Assembly: GCA_029556545.1 (NCBI GenBank) | Contig: JAKQEQ010000105.1 | Span: 1-48,419 of the forward strand | DNA from: Candidatus Hydrogenedentota bacterium | GTDB taxonomy: Bacteria > Hydrogenedentota > Hydrogenedentia > Hydrogenedentales > JAGMZX01 | Direction: 5' to 3' | DNA: 48,419 nt | Shown: piece after piece, positions 15,383-25,299 of the stretch | Layout: each line of letters starts with the position of its first letter | Position numbering within the stretch: the stretch's first letter is position 1 | Program-made: the position numbers and the translations under genes | Notes under the pieces: generated by a model | What the model was told of the DNA's origin: nothing | Databases searched by the model: none | Seen by the model: the letters and a program-made list of their open reading frames with translations, nothing else

Positions 15383-18300
15383 TCAGGAAGAGGCATCAGC
15401 GTGCAGCGCGACATGCACCATTCTTGACGGAACGATACGCACAGGTCCCAGCAACCCGGACCGCGGCAACGGTTCAAAGCCCAGGCGCGCCTCCGCCGCG
15501 GGCACGGACTGCTTGACGCCTGTACCGAAGAACGGTTGCAGTTCCGCTGGTACGTCGGGAAACGCCTCCAGCCCGGCAACACGGTTGATAAGCGTGTTGG
15601 TAACCTCAATCACGAGCGCATTGTGGCCCGGCTGCGCGACGCCGTCGAGATCGAATTCCTGCGCGGTCATCCAGTGGACGCCCAGAGGCGCGCCATTGAG
15701 CCAGATCTCCGCGACATTGCCCACGACGCCCAATGAAAGCCGAAGTTTCGTGTTCTCCCGGAAATACTCCGCGGAAATGTTCAGCGTAGCGGCATACCGC
15801 GCGCGACCGCTGAAATGACGCAGTCGGCGGTCTTCCGTCCACGATTTGAGACCCGGCCACCGAGGTATTTCTACCGGATCGTCAAGTCCCACAAATTCCA
15901 CCTGCCAGGGGCCGCCCACCTCATAGGCCGCGGGGAGGCCCTCGATTACCGTAACGTTACTATGGTTCTCGATTCCATCAAAGAAGTGGTAGCTGTGCGC
16001 GCCGTTATTCGCCGCCACGGCGGTAAATCCATCCGGATCGGCGTCGAGAATATCCCTGAAGTCGCTCTGAACGACGTGGGGCGGTTCCCGCCGATCATCC
16101 GAATCTTCAAACACGATGAATCGGGATTCGAACGGCGCCATCGATATTTGCATTCGCGTGTACGGCTCGTCCCAGGCATAGGCGTGAAGCGCCCGCCGCG
16201 CCCCCGTCTGGGGATTCCAGAGATAAGGCTGTCTCCCCGTAACGCGGAAACCGACGACGCCGCTGAACGGCGCATCCTGAAAATTCGCCAAGAAGTAGAT
16301 GTCCATCGCGGGAGCGCGACGGTGGATGCAGGCCAGCCCTTCATTCGTTCTCTTGCCGGCAAGGACAAGATCGATGTCCATGTCCGGCGGCACGCAGTCC
16401 CGCAATGCCTTCAGGAAGGGATCGAACGGCGCGCTGTGCACGTCGAGCGGGTCGTCGCGCCGGAGGACGGTGTCAAGACGGAACGCTCGGCCTTCCCCGT
16501 AGGCTTTTCGGCGGATACCGGCCGATTCCGCACCCGAGGGAAACAACTCGGCGCTGATGCGCCGGACTTCCCCGTCTTTCCGCGCGTAATCCCGCATGCC
16601 GGTCGAGACCTCGGGAGCCCGCTCGAGGGCTATCACCGATCCGCCTTGCCGTACAAAGTCCTTTATCCGCTGCAACGTTTCCAGAGGCATGGCCTTGACG
16701 GCGGGCAGCACGAGGACCTGATAGGTCATCGCTCCCAGCCGCAGTCGCGAACCGTCCGCAACGGCGCGATGCTGCAATACGTCGTCATTAACCAAATCGA
16801 AGCCATACCCGTTGGCGGTGAGTAGCCTGCCCAATTCGCCCCAGTCGAATTCCCGGGTCCATTTCCGGGCGTTCAGCACGCTCTCCGTCCATTGGTTCGC
16901 CAACGGCGAGTACACGGCAACATCGGCGACGAAGTCGCCCTCCCGGAGAAGCCGGCAGCATCGGGCCGTGTACTCGGCCAGGCACCGGTAATAAGGCCAC
17001 CAGATGTTCTCGTGGCTGATTCGGATGGCGGCAAAGAACCCGCGCGCAGGGACAATGTCGCGCTCCGGCGAAGCGATGTAGCCGTGGTTATAGAGTCGAT
17101 TGGCGCCCGCGCGCAGGAAGGCGTCCGTGGCGATCTTCAACTCCTCAAGCGTCGCCCGGTACGGCTCCCAATGGAGGTAGGTAAAGGCTTCCGCGGTTAC
17201 AATGCCGCGGCCGTAGAGGTGAGCGCCCGAGGCCACGTATTCTCTCGGGCCGATGCGCGTGTCAAACCACGGCACGGCGTCCTTCTCCCCCGCTGTTATC
17301 TCCATTTCCGGGATATGGGCGATGCCGGCCCCTTCGATGATGTCGGTGACAAACCCGTAGGGTTGTATCCGACCGGACACGCCGTGGCGCCGGCACCAAT
17401 CGAGAAAGGTTCCGAAGAAAGCCGACATCCCCTGCCGGTGCAGGAACTCGTTCACGTCGTATCGGACCTTGGGGGACAAGCCGTCGACGTCCCACCACAA
17501 TGCGGGAAGCCACGGCACGAGGTCGTATCCCTTCTCCTTCTCGAACGTCTCGAACAACCCGTCCGTCCAGTAAAGTCCGTTCCGGTAGATCGGCACTTCG
17601 AAACTGTCGCTGAAGAAGGACTCGACGGTCTTGCCGAAATGATCGCCGACCGCCTCGACGTAGCGCGCGCCCAAGGTCTCGCAGTACAGCCTCATGGCTT
17701 CCACGCTGAGATGATCCACCGCGTCGGCGTTGTCCCGCTGCGTGATCCAGAACGCCATCAATTGCCAGTGACCCTCCGGCACATCCCACGTGAGGTTCCG
17801 GTCACTCGCCTGATCCGAGAGATCGACCACTGAATCCGCCAACAGCCGGCCTCCCTCGCGGCGCGCGGCAACAACCTTCACAAGGCGGTCTTCCTTCGAG
17901 ATGAACGGCATCGAGCGCGGCACGTCGCGCGGGTTAAGAGCGGCTTCCTCTGGCAAAGGGCCGGAGAAGCGGTCCGGGCCGTCGAGCAAGACCATGCTGG
18001 CAAGCAACACCTTGCTCTGGTGGTCGCTGGGCAGCCAGTTCCCTCCCCAGATCCAGCCCGGTCCGCCGAAATTGATCGAGAAAGACATGCCGTGCTTCCG
18101 CGCCTCTTCCACGGCGAACTGAAGCAGTTCAAAGTACTCCGGCGACAGGTAGTCGTGATTGCCCTTCGTGTAAACGGGCTCCATGGTGATCTGTTCGACC
18201 CCGCCGATGCCTTGCGCCGCCATCTGGTCCAATTGCCATGCGATATCCTCTTTGCGCAGGGCATTCCCCATCCACCACCATCGCGTGTGCGGTTTGCAGT

Positions 18301-18430
18301 CCATCGGCGGCCGGACAAATTCCGCGTGAACTTCCGCCGAGCGGGGGGCCTCCCCGAAGGCGACGGCCGTCGCGGCAACCGCCAAGAAACAGGCTCCGAC
18401 GGCGACACGAAATACGAGTCGTTGCGTCAT
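15383..18430 (-). CDS. Secreted GH106-like alpha-L-rhamnosidase
   Basis: 1015 residues. The start at 18430 has GGGAG 8 bases upstream and a signal peptide (FRVAVGACFLAVAATAVAFG). The N-terminal hallmark of GH106 is clear: HTRWWWMGNALRKEDIAWQL then GIGGVEQ (about 48-80). The barrel region includes FGGPGWIWGG (about 131) and TAEAFTYLHWEP (about 425), typical of this family. A C-terminal carbohydrate-binding-like beta-sandwich runs from about 860 to 1000. It is expected to remove terminal alpha-L-rhamnose, for example from rhamnogalacturonan. It lies 45 bases after the alpha-galactosidase gene, probably in one operon. The L-rhamnose mutarotase gene at 26.4 kb supports a rhamnose substrate. Catalytic residues were not assigned. 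Confidence 0.8.
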   Translation of the reverse strand: MTQRLVFRVAVGACFLAVAATAVAFGEAPRSAEVHAEFVRPPMDCKPHTRWWWMGNALRKEDIAWQLDQMAAQGIGGVEQITMEPVYTKGNHDYLSPEYFELLQFAVEEARKHGMSFSINFGGPGWIWGGNWLPSDHQSKVLLASMVLLDGPDRFSGPLPEEAALNPRDVPRSMPFISKEDRLVKVVAARREGGRLLADSVVDLSDQASDRNLTWDVPEGHWQLMAFWITQRDNADAVDHLSVEAMRLYCETLGARYVEAVGDHFGKTVESFFSDSFEVPIYRNGLYWTDGLFETFEKEKGYDLVPWLPALWWDVDGLSPKVRYDVNEFLHRQGMSAFFGTFLDWCRRHGVSGRIQPYGFVTDIIEGAGIAHIPEMEITAGEKDAVPWFDTRIGPREYVASGAHLYGRGIVTAEAFTYLHWEPYRATLEELKIATDAFLRAGANRLYNHGYIASPERDIVPARGFFAAIRISHENIWWPYYRCLAEYTARCCRLLREGDFVADVAVYSPLANQWTESVLNARKWTREFDWGELGRLLTANGYGFDLVNDDVLQHRAVADGSRLRLGAMTYQVLVLPAVKAMPLETLQRIKDFVRQGGSVIALERAPEVSTGMRDYARKDGEVRRISAELFPSGAESAGIRRKAYGEGRAFRLDTVLRRDDPLDVHSAPFDPFLKALRDCVPPDMDIDLVLAGKRTNEGLACIHRRAPAMDIYFLANFQDAPFSGVVGFRVTGRQPYLWNPQTGARRALHAYAWDEPYTRMQISMAPFESRFIVFEDSDDRREPPHVVQSDFRDILDADPDGFTAVAANNGAHSYHFFDGIENHSNVTVIEGLPAAYEVGGPWQVEFVGLDDPVEIPRWPGLKSWTEDRRLRHFSGRARYAATLNISAEYFRENTKLRLSLGVVGNVAEIWLNGAPLGVHWMTAQEFDLDGVAQPGHNALVIEVTNTLINRVAGLEAFPDVPAELQPFFGTGVKQSVPAAEARLGFEPLPRSGLLGPVRIVPSRMVHVALHADASS

Positions 18431-18475
18431 CTCGTTCTCCCGCTCGGTCCGAATGTTGCGCTCGGCGCCGTCGTC

Positions 18476-20992
18476 CTATCGCCCTCGGCCCTGGTAGCGC
18501 ACGATCATGCTGGAACTCTTTTCCGGCAATCGGACTTCGAACGCGCGCATCTCGTCGCCGGTCAACTTTCTTTCAGTCCGCCGATGCCGTTCGTCCACGA
18601 ATGTCACCGCGTATACTCGATCCGGTTGCACGCCCTTGACGTCCAGCGTCATCGCCGCATAGGCCGACTCACCGCGCCGGAACAGGATCACAACCCCTGC
18701 GTCCAGGTCCGGTCTGTGAAACTGAAATGCGCACCAGTGCTCAGGATCGGGCGCGGCGCCCGTGACGGGATAGAAGTCCCCGTACCAGAATGCGCGGTTC
18801 TCTTTGGCTTCAGCCAAGGCTTTGCGGGCTTCATCGAGCGGAAAGTCTGCGTCCAGATAAGGCCACTGGCAGATAATCCCCGCCGTTGCGGCGCTGCGCA
18901 TCTCGTAAGGCTCCGGCTTCCACGCGCATGCCATGTTCAGCGGCACGTAGCGGCACATCCCGATGGTCTGGGCCTGGTTCCAGTCGTTGTGGCTCGGGGA
19001 GCAGTTCGTATCGCTTCTCCAGAAAGGCACGGATCGCATGCATAACTCGAGGTCGATCCGGCGGCCGCCGCTCGCGCAGTTGTCGATCAACAATCCCGGC
19101 CGCCGCGCAAGCAGGTCGTCCCACATGCGGTACAAACCCTCGATATAGCGTATTTCAGTAATTCCCTGCCGGTCCGGCGCATCGTTCTTCCGCCAGAAAT
19201 CGAGCGGGTCGATGTTGAAATCGTTCCGGTAAATATCGATGCCCGATTCCTCGATGCGTTGCAGCAGCAGGTCCGTGAGCCATTGCCGCGCTTCCGGCAG
19301 GTCCAGACGGAACAACCCGCCGTCGCCGCCGCCGAACACGAATTCGGGATGATCGCGCGCGATCCGGGAACCCTTCGCGACGCGCTCCGGCTCGAACCAG
19401 ACCACGAATTTCAAGCCGCGATCATGGCAGGCGTCCCCGACCGGCTTCAGTCCGTTGGGAAACTCCTTCGGCTTGTAGTGCCAGTTGCCAACGCCGTTCG
19501 GGAACCCACCCTCGAACCACGCCGCGTCGAGCCACAGCGTATCGAATCCGGCTTCCTTGGCCAACGCCGCCGCCCCAATTTGTCCAGCCTCGGTAGCCCA
19601 TTCGGGCCGGGTCCAGGAATAGCGGTCAAAACACTGCAACGCGGCGGGCAAGGATACGGGGCGTCCGTCCGCCTTGGGTACATACTCGAACAGCATCAGA
19701 CGGCGAAAGCGGTTGTGCATGGTCCACGTGTCGCCGGAACCCCACATCAAGAGAATGCGCGGCGTGCGCACCGACTCACCAGGATGCAACACGAAGTGCG
19801 TCTTCTCCATACCCGCCAGCAGCCTCGCCGGGCCGCCTCCCGATCGCTCCAGTGAGGCCGCCCATTGGCCCGACCATCCGACGGCCGCGATCAAGTGTTC
19901 CGCGCCGTATTGCAGGCGAAAGAAGGGAAACGCCTGGTTCGAGGGTCTTCCCCCCACCGGCGCCATGCGCGTTGCGCCGCCCGGCTCGATAACCGCAGTC
20001 GTATTGCGAAAACTCTGATCGTCGCAGGAATCGCCGTAATTTCGATCAAGGGTCAGCGGATTCCTCGCGTACCCTGAACGAATTGCGAGATCAAGGGCTT
20101 GGATATTCTCAATAATCGGTGTGTTCGTGTTCCCTTCATTTCCGAGGGTCAGGACCCACTCCACGGCGGCATATTCCACAAACACGCGCGCCAGCGCCGT
20201 CACACGCAACCCCGTTTCGGGGTCCTTCCATTGCGACGTGTATTCCAACGACGATCCGATGTCACGCACTTCGACTACACGCTCCCATCCCGGCAACAGG
20301 CCATCCGAGGACACGCCGTGATACGTGAATGAGAATGGTTGCCTCTCCGCGCCGATCAGGGAATCGGATTGTTGCTCGTCAAGCCAGAGCACCGCCCCTC
20401 CGGCCAAATCGAGGCGCGCCTCCGCCCAATCCGTCTGGTCATGGCCAGGGCCGTCGTCCGTCGCATCCACCTCGAGCGTCAGCACCCGCGCGTTCGGCGG
20501 AATCTCGACGTCCACGGGAGTCGGTTCATCTCCACCGCGCAGCACCGCGCTTCGGAATAGTTCCTTCCCGTCCGCCCCGACGGAACAGACAACGCTCCCG
20601 CGCTGCCCGCCGGTGTCTTCATTGTTGTCAATGCCGCAGAACGCCCGGAACCGTTGGGTTCCTTCGGGAAGCCGGATGCAAATCTCGCTGTTCGCGTGCG
20701 TCCCGAGACCGCGTTCGAAAGAACGTGTCCCAATGCGAAGCGGCGTTTCGATGCAGGACCGATTGATCCGCAAAACGCTGTGATCCTGCCGGCGCACCAC
20801 AAGGTCGAGACCCGTATGATGATCATCCGGTCCCCCAAAGACCTTCGCCGTCCACCCCTGCATCGCCGTCGCCTCCGACGCCGTGGCCATCACGGCGTCC
20901 CGCACAGGCGCTTCCGGTATTCCCATACCGGCCGTCCCTGTCGCGTGGATTTCCGAGCACAGCATAGCGAGATTCACAAGCACTGGAAACAT
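18476..20992 (-). CDS. GH36 alpha-galactosidase with N-terminal NPCBM domain
   Basis: 838 residues from the ATG at 20992 (AGGAGGAA upstream). A short hydrophobic N-terminus may act as a secretion signal. Residues about 45-195 match the NPCBM fold, a novel putative carbohydrate-binding module (ERGLGTHANSEI, DGKELF, QTDWAEARL). A GH36-type N-terminal sandwich follows (about 200-440), then the TIM-barrel with LWLDAAWFEGG (about 486) and VVWFEPERV (about 530). D591 in YRNDFNIDP is the expected nucleophile and D661 in FWRSDTN the expected acid/base, preceded by DNCASGGRRIDLE. It releases terminal alpha-galactose. It heads the operon with the rhamnosidase and is divergent from the sodium symporter gene. 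Confidence 0.88.
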   Translation of the reverse strand: MFPVLVNLAMLCSEIHATGTAGMGIPEAPVRDAVMATASEATAMQGWTAKVFGGPDDHHTGLDLVVRRQDHSVLRINRSCIETPLRIGTRSFERGLGTHANSEICIRLPEGTQRFRAFCGIDNNEDTGGQRGSVVCSVGADGKELFRSAVLRGGDEPTPVDVEIPPNARVLTLEVDATDDGPGHDQTDWAEARLDLAGGAVLWLDEQQSDSLIGAERQPFSFTYHGVSSDGLLPGWERVVEVRDIGSSLEYTSQWKDPETGLRVTALARVFVEYAAVEWVLTLGNEGNTNTPIIENIQALDLAIRSGYARNPLTLDRNYGDSCDDQSFRNTTAVIEPGGATRMAPVGGRPSNQAFPFFRLQYGAEHLIAAVGWSGQWAASLERSGGGPARLLAGMEKTHFVLHPGESVRTPRILLMWGSGDTWTMHNRFRRLMLFEYVPKADGRPVSLPAALQCFDRYSWTRPEWATEAGQIGAAALAKEAGFDTLWLDAAWFEGGFPNGVGNWHYKPKEFPNGLKPVGDACHDRGLKFVVWFEPERVAKGSRIARDHPEFVFGGGDGGLFRLDLPEARQWLTDLLLQRIEESGIDIYRNDFNIDPLDFWRKNDAPDRQGITEIRYIEGLYRMWDDLLARRPGLLIDNCASGGRRIDLELCMRSVPFWRSDTNCSPSHNDWNQAQTIGMCRYVPLNMACAWKPEPYEMRSAATAGIICQWPYLDADFPLDEARKALAEAKENRAFWYGDFYPVTGAAPDPEHWCAFQFHRPDLDAGVVILFRRGESAYAAMTLDVKGVQPDRVYAVTFVDERHRRTERKLTGDEMRAFEVRLPEKSSSMIVRYQGRGR

Positions 20993-21343
20993 GGCGGCTT
21001 CCTCCTGAAACGACGCGGGTTCCTGGTCCGCGGCGGGTGCGCATCCTGCCGGGCCCACCGTCAGGATACTCGAACCCCGGCGCGCCCACAAGGCCCCGGA
21101 CTGCCGTCTCCGATTGCGTGAGGCATAGGACGGCGGGGCCCTTTCGGGGGCGCTTTGTATCCGCGGCGTGCGTTCCTGTTATATTCCCGTCAGCGTCCGC
21201 GAGGGCGGGTCGGCGGGAAAGCATCGTGTCCATCGATCATCCGCCGGGTTTCCCGCCGGTCGTCCCGCGGCGCGGTGAAGAATGCGAGACCATCGCCATC
21301 TACGAGTTTGTATCTGAATAGCACGCGGAAGGACCACCCGATC
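20993..21343. promoter_or_regulatory. 351-bp divergent intergenic region with candidate extended -10 promoter
   Basis: Between the alpha-galactosidase gene (-) and the symporter gene (+). An extended -10 element, TGtTATATT, lies at 21177-21185, with a -35-like TTGTAT at 21155-21160 (19-bp spacer), about 160 bases before the symporter start. No gene-like frame is evident. The long leader holds no obvious riboswitch. Confidence 0.4.
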
Positions 21344-22972
21344 ATGGCCATGACATTCATTGATTACGTATCCATAGTGCTCTTTGTGGCGGCGGTATTG
21401 GGCGTGAGCATGTACAAGAGCCGCCGGGAAAAGGACAGCGCGGCCTATTTCCTTGCGGGCCGCGGGGCGACGTGGTGGCTTATCGGTTTTTCGTTGATCG
21501 CGGCGAACATTTCGACCGAGCAGTTTGTCGGCATGAGCGGCGCGGGCGCGGGGAACGTGGGCCTCGCGATAGCCAGTTACGAATGGATAGCCGCGGTTAC
21601 GTTGGTGTTTGTGGCCATATTCTTCCTGCCACGCTTCCTGAGCGCGGGCATATTCACGATTCCGGAGTACCTCGAATACCGGTACAACGCGGCGGCGCGC
21701 ACCATCATGTCCCTCTTCCTCATGGTCGTCTACGTGTGCGTGACCATCGTCGCCGTGGTCTATTCCGGCGGCCTCACAATCCATGCAATCTTCGACTGGC
21801 CGCTCGTGCCGTGCATCTGGCTTATCGGCATTCTCGCGGCGGTCTATACGGTCTTCGGCGGCCTTACGGCGGTGATCTGGGCGGACCTGATTCAGGGCTC
21901 CGCGCTGATCGTCGGAGGCGGCATCGTCCTGTTTCTCGGCCTGCATGCCGTAGCGCCGGAGGGCGGCCTCGTCGCAGGGTGGGAATCGTTCATGGCGCAG
22001 GCGGGGGACAAGATGCACATGAGCCTGCCCAACGATCACCCCGCGCTGCCCTTTACCGCGCTGCTGTTCGGCATCTGGATACCGAACTTCTACTATTGGG
22101 GCCTCAACCAATACATCACCCAGCGGACCCTGGCTTCGAAGAGCCTCAGCGAAGGACAGAAGGGCGTCCTGTTCGCCGCCTTCCTGAAATTGATCATCCC
22201 CTTTGTCATCGTAATTCCGGGAATCATGGCATGGATTCTCTTCCGGGATGAACTGGGCGGATCGGAGAGCGCCGCCAAGGATGCGGCGTATCCGGTGATG
22301 ATCCGCCACCTGGTCCCGGCGGGCCTGCGCGGCTTCATGCTGGCCGCACTCGCGGGCGCGGTAATGAGTTCCCTGGCCTCGATGCTCAATTCGGCCTCGA
22401 CCATATTCACGATGGACGTCTTCAAACGCTACCTCAAGCGTGACGCCAGTGAAGGACAGTTGGTATTTGTCGGACGCAGCACAACCGTACTGTTCGTGGT
22501 TATAGGCTGCCTCATCGCGCCCATGCTCGCCAATCCCCGTTTCGGCGGCGTGTTCCACTATATCCAGGACTTCCAGGGCTTCATTTCTCCGGGAATCCTC
22601 ACGGCGTTCGTCTTCGGCCTGATTATCAAGCGCACGCCGCCCGCCGCCGCTATTGCGGCCATGATCGCCAATGTGCCGATATACGGCGCGCTCCACTTCA
22701 GCGCGGTCCAGACGGCGATCGTCAAGGCGTTGCCCTTCATGGGATCGATGAGCGCGGACGGCGTCGGCAACATCGCTTTTCTGAACCAGATGGCCGTCAC
22801 GGCGATTTGCCTCATCATCGTCATGAGCGTCGTGACCGCGATCAGGCCGCTCGAAAAGCCGGTGGTCATGCCGGTGAACAAGGGTTTCGACATGAACCGA
22901 TCTTCGGCAGTGCCTGTCGCCGGCGCGGTCATTATCGTCGTGACTGCGCTTCTTTACTACATATTCTGGTGA
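21344..22972 (+). CDS. Sodium:solute symporter (SSS/SGLT family)
   Basis: 542 residues from the ATG at 21344, which follows GGAAGGA by 11 bases. It is an integral membrane transporter coupling sodium entry to uptake of a sugar or related solute. Family marks are the N-terminal helix leading to AYFLAGRGATWWLIGFSLIAANISTEQ (cut: FLAGR then WWL), the GLTAVIWADLIQG segment typical of SGLT helices, and about 13 hydrophobic helices. The position across from an alpha-galactosidase gene suggests that it imports released sugars. Substrate is not deducible. It may be cotranscribed with the aminotransferase gene 73 bases downstream. Confidence 0.9.
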   Translation: MAMTFIDYVSIVLFVAAVLGVSMYKSRREKDSAAYFLAGRGATWWLIGFSLIAANISTEQFVGMSGAGAGNVGLAIASYEWIAAVTLVFVAIFFLPRFLSAGIFTIPEYLEYRYNAAARTIMSLFLMVVYVCVTIVAVVYSGGLTIHAIFDWPLVPCIWLIGILAAVYTVFGGLTAVIWADLIQGSALIVGGGIVLFLGLHAVAPEGGLVAGWESFMAQAGDKMHMSLPNDHPALPFTALLFGIWIPNFYYWGLNQYITQRTLASKSLSEGQKGVLFAAFLKLIIPFVIVIPGIMAWILFRDELGGSESAAKDAAYPVMIRHLVPAGLRGFMLAALAGAVMSSLASMLNSASTIFTMDVFKRYLKRDASEGQLVFVGRSTTVLFVVIGCLIAPMLANPRFGGVFHYIQDFQGFISPGILTAFVFGLIIKRTPPAAAIAAMIANVPIYGALHFSAVQTAIVKALPFMGSMSADGVGNIAFLNQMAVTAICLIIVMSVVTAIRPLEKPVVMPVNKGFDMNRSSAVPVAGAVIIVVTALLYYIFW

Positions 22973-23045
22973 CACGGAGAGAGCGACGCAGGCTCAGAAC
23001 GAAATTCGCGTCGTTGTCGAGAACGGAAAGAAGGGATAACACGCC

Positions 23046-24032
23046 ATGGAACTGATCCGGGCCCAAGAAATCATGCTCACCCATCCAGAACACCTGCAAC
23101 GGCCGTGCGACCCGGACTATGCCTTCGGCGCCGCCTTCGTCGCGGACCACCTCTGCCCGCTGCTCACGGCGGCCGTTCCCATCTTCGACGCGGGCCTCTT
23201 CCATGCCGACGCCGTGTACGACGTCGTGAGCGTCAGCCGGGGCGCGTTCTTCCGACTCGAGGAACACCAGGCACGCTTTGCACGGGCCTGCGACGCCATC
23301 CGCGTGCGCAACCCCTTCGACCGCGAACGGGAGGCCGCAATCCTGCATGAGGTGGTGGTGCGCGCGGGCCTGCGCGACGCCTACGTCTGGTGGACCGTCA
23401 CGCGCGGCATTCCGCCCATGGGCCGCAACGAGATGGTGGACCCCGCCAAGTTCGACAACCGTTTCTACGCCTTCGCGACGCCGTTCGTGTTCATGTTCGA
23501 CGACGATCAGCGCGCGCGCGGCATCGATCTCATCGTGAGCCGCGAACGCATACGCATCCCGTCGCGCGCGGTGGACCCGAAGGCGAAAAACTTCCACTGG
23601 CTCGATATGCAGATGGCGCTGTTCGAGGCGGGCGACCGCGGGGCCGAGTGGGCCGTGCTCACCGATGAGGAGGGCTATCTCACGGAAGCCACGGGCGCGA
23701 ACATCTTTGCGGTCTTGGGCGGCGTCGTCGAGACGCCCGACTCCGGCTGCCTCGAAGGCCTGACGCGCCAGAGCGTCCTGGACCTCTGCGACGAACTGGG
23801 CATCCCCACGGCGTGCCGGCCCATTCATGCCCGCGAGTTGCAGGCCGCCGAGGACGTGTTCATGACCACCACCGCCGGCAGCATCATGCCGGTCCGCAGT
23901 GTTGACGGAAAGCCCGTCTGCACGCACGGCGGCGCGGGCGAGTTGGCCGTTCGCCTGCACAATCTATACTGGGAGAAGCGCTGGGCCGGCTGGCATGCCA
24001 CGCCCGTGCGCTACGAACTGGCGGGCGGGTAG
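23046..24032 (+). CDS. Class IV PLP-dependent aminotransferase
   Basis: 328 residues with AAGGGA 10 bases before the ATG. The protein belongs to the branched-chain/D-amino-acid transaminase fold: IFDAGLFHADAVYDVVSV near 60, the probable PLP lysine in DPKAKNFHWLD (about 180), EATGANIF (about 218) and the C-terminal MTTTAGSIMPV phosphate-binding turn (about 277). It transfers an amino group between an amino acid and a 2-oxo acid in the cytoplasm. It sits between the symporter and an oxidoreductase gene on the same strand. Branched-chain versus other substrates cannot be settled here. Confidence 0.85.
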   Translation: MELIRAQEIMLTHPEHLQRPCDPDYAFGAAFVADHLCPLLTAAVPIFDAGLFHADAVYDVVSVSRGAFFRLEEHQARFARACDAIRVRNPFDREREAAILHEVVVRAGLRDAYVWWTVTRGIPPMGRNEMVDPAKFDNRFYAFATPFVFMFDDDQRARGIDLIVSRERIRIPSRAVDPKAKNFHWLDMQMALFEAGDRGAEWAVLTDEEGYLTEATGANIFAVLGGVVETPDSGCLEGLTRQSVLDLCDELGIPTACRPIHARELQAAEDVFMTTTAGSIMPVRSVDGKPVCTHGGAGELAVRLHNLYWEKRWAGWHATPVRYELAGG

Positions 24033-24136
24033 ACACCGGCGGCGTCATAGGATGATCGACACTGGAATAGCGCCCCATCGTTTTGTCACCAGCCCGTCGG
24101 TCCAGGATTCCAGCCCGCTCAGGGAGACTCGTCTAC

Positions 24137-25240
24137 GTGAGTGCTGAAGGCCATATTCTTGTACTCGGCGCTTACGGCCTCGCCGGGCGCGCCATCATCG
24201 AGCGGCTCCTCGAAAAGACCGGCTATGCCGTGGTTGCGGCGGGACGCAGGCTCGAAAGACTCCACGAGGTGATCGACACGCGCGACAGCGGGCGCGGCGG
24301 GAAACTTGTGCTCGACGCCGCGGACACGTCCGCACTCCGTGACGCCTGCGCGGGCGCGGCGTTCGTTATTAACGCCATCGGACCTTATTCGCGCAACGGC
24401 GCGGCGATTGCCCGCACCGTGATCGAGTGCGGCAAGCCCTATCTCGACTGCGCGAACGAGCAACTTCACTATCGCAAGCTCTCGGCGCTCGATTCGCTGG
24501 CGCGCGATCGCGGCGTACCGATGATAACCGCGGCGGGAGCAATTCCGGGCCTCTCGACGCTGCTGATCGCCGATCTGCTCAAGCGTTTTCCCGCCGCCGC
24601 GGCGGTCGATTGTTGCTGGGCGCAGTTCCGCCACGCATACGCGGATTCCGGCCTCGCCTCGATGATGGGCGGTATCCTCGAAGCCGTGGATCGGCCCGTT
24701 GCATTGCGCCAGGGCCAATACGCACCGGTAGTCATTGGTCGATCGGCCATGACTTTCGACCTCCCGCCCCCCTTCGGACGACGACACCTTCTGGAAGTGC
24801 CCACAATTGACGCATTGACCGTGCCTGCCCGCTTTCGTCTCCAGGAGTTCCACTCTTGGTTCTATATGGGCGAATTGCCGACGTGGCTGTTGGGACTTGT
24901 GCGTATCCTTCAGCCGGACAGAAGACCGTGGGCATACCGCCTCATCGAGACCACAATGCGCCGCGTCAATAACCGGGACACCGCAAAGGCCATTGCGGCA
25001 GGTGTCGGACCGGAGTGCCTGCTGCATGTTGAGGCCCGAGACGAAAACGAAACGAGGAGCGCCCGCCGGGTATTTTGGGACGGCGCCCTCGCCACGGCGT
25101 GCCTCCCGGTGCATATTGCGGATCGCCATCTACGAGGCGAAATTGCCAAGACGGGGCTTCTCACGCCGCTCGACATCATGAAGACAGAAGAACTCGCCGG
25201 ATTGACGGAAGGCGTGGCAGTACGTTCAGACCCGACGTGA
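24137..25240 (+). CDS. Saccharopine-dehydrogenase-like NAD(P)-binding oxidoreductase
   Basis: 367 residues from a GTG at 24137, supported by AGGGAGA 10 bases upstream; an ATG at 24083 is possible but would add residues without family character. A Rossmann motif opens the protein (ILVLGAYGLAGRAI), followed by the trans-acting region AFVINAIGPYSRNG (about 75) and CANEQLHY, which are typical of the saccharopine dehydrogenase NADP-binding superfamily. The C-terminal half has GPECLLHVEARD, also usual in this group. Many relatives act on unknown substrates, so a lysine role is not claimed. It follows the aminotransferase gene by about 100 bases. Confidence 0.75.
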   Translation: MSAEGHILVLGAYGLAGRAIIERLLEKTGYAVVAAGRRLERLHEVIDTRDSGRGGKLVLDAADTSALRDACAGAAFVINAIGPYSRNGAAIARTVIECGKPYLDCANEQLHYRKLSALDSLARDRGVPMITAAGAIPGLSTLLIADLLKRFPAAAAVDCCWAQFRHAYADSGLASMMGGILEAVDRPVALRQGQYAPVVIGRSAMTFDLPPPFGRRHLLEVPTIDALTVPARFRLQEFHSWFYMGELPTWLLGLVRILQPDRRPWAYRLIETTMRRVNNRDTAKAIAAGVGPECLLHVEARDENETRSARRVFWDGALATACLPVHIADRHLRGEIAKTGLLTPLDIMKTEELAGLTEGVAVRSDPT

Positions 25241-25299
25241 TTCAGGACCATATGCCGAGAACCCTGGGGTCCGAAATCCACGGAGTCCGGAGCTTTCCG

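Noticed and set aside
21179-22975. 598-codon minus-strand open frame opposite the sodium symporter
   Set aside because: The plus-strand protein has clear SSS motifs and membrane helices; the antisense product is low-complexity and charged without family character.
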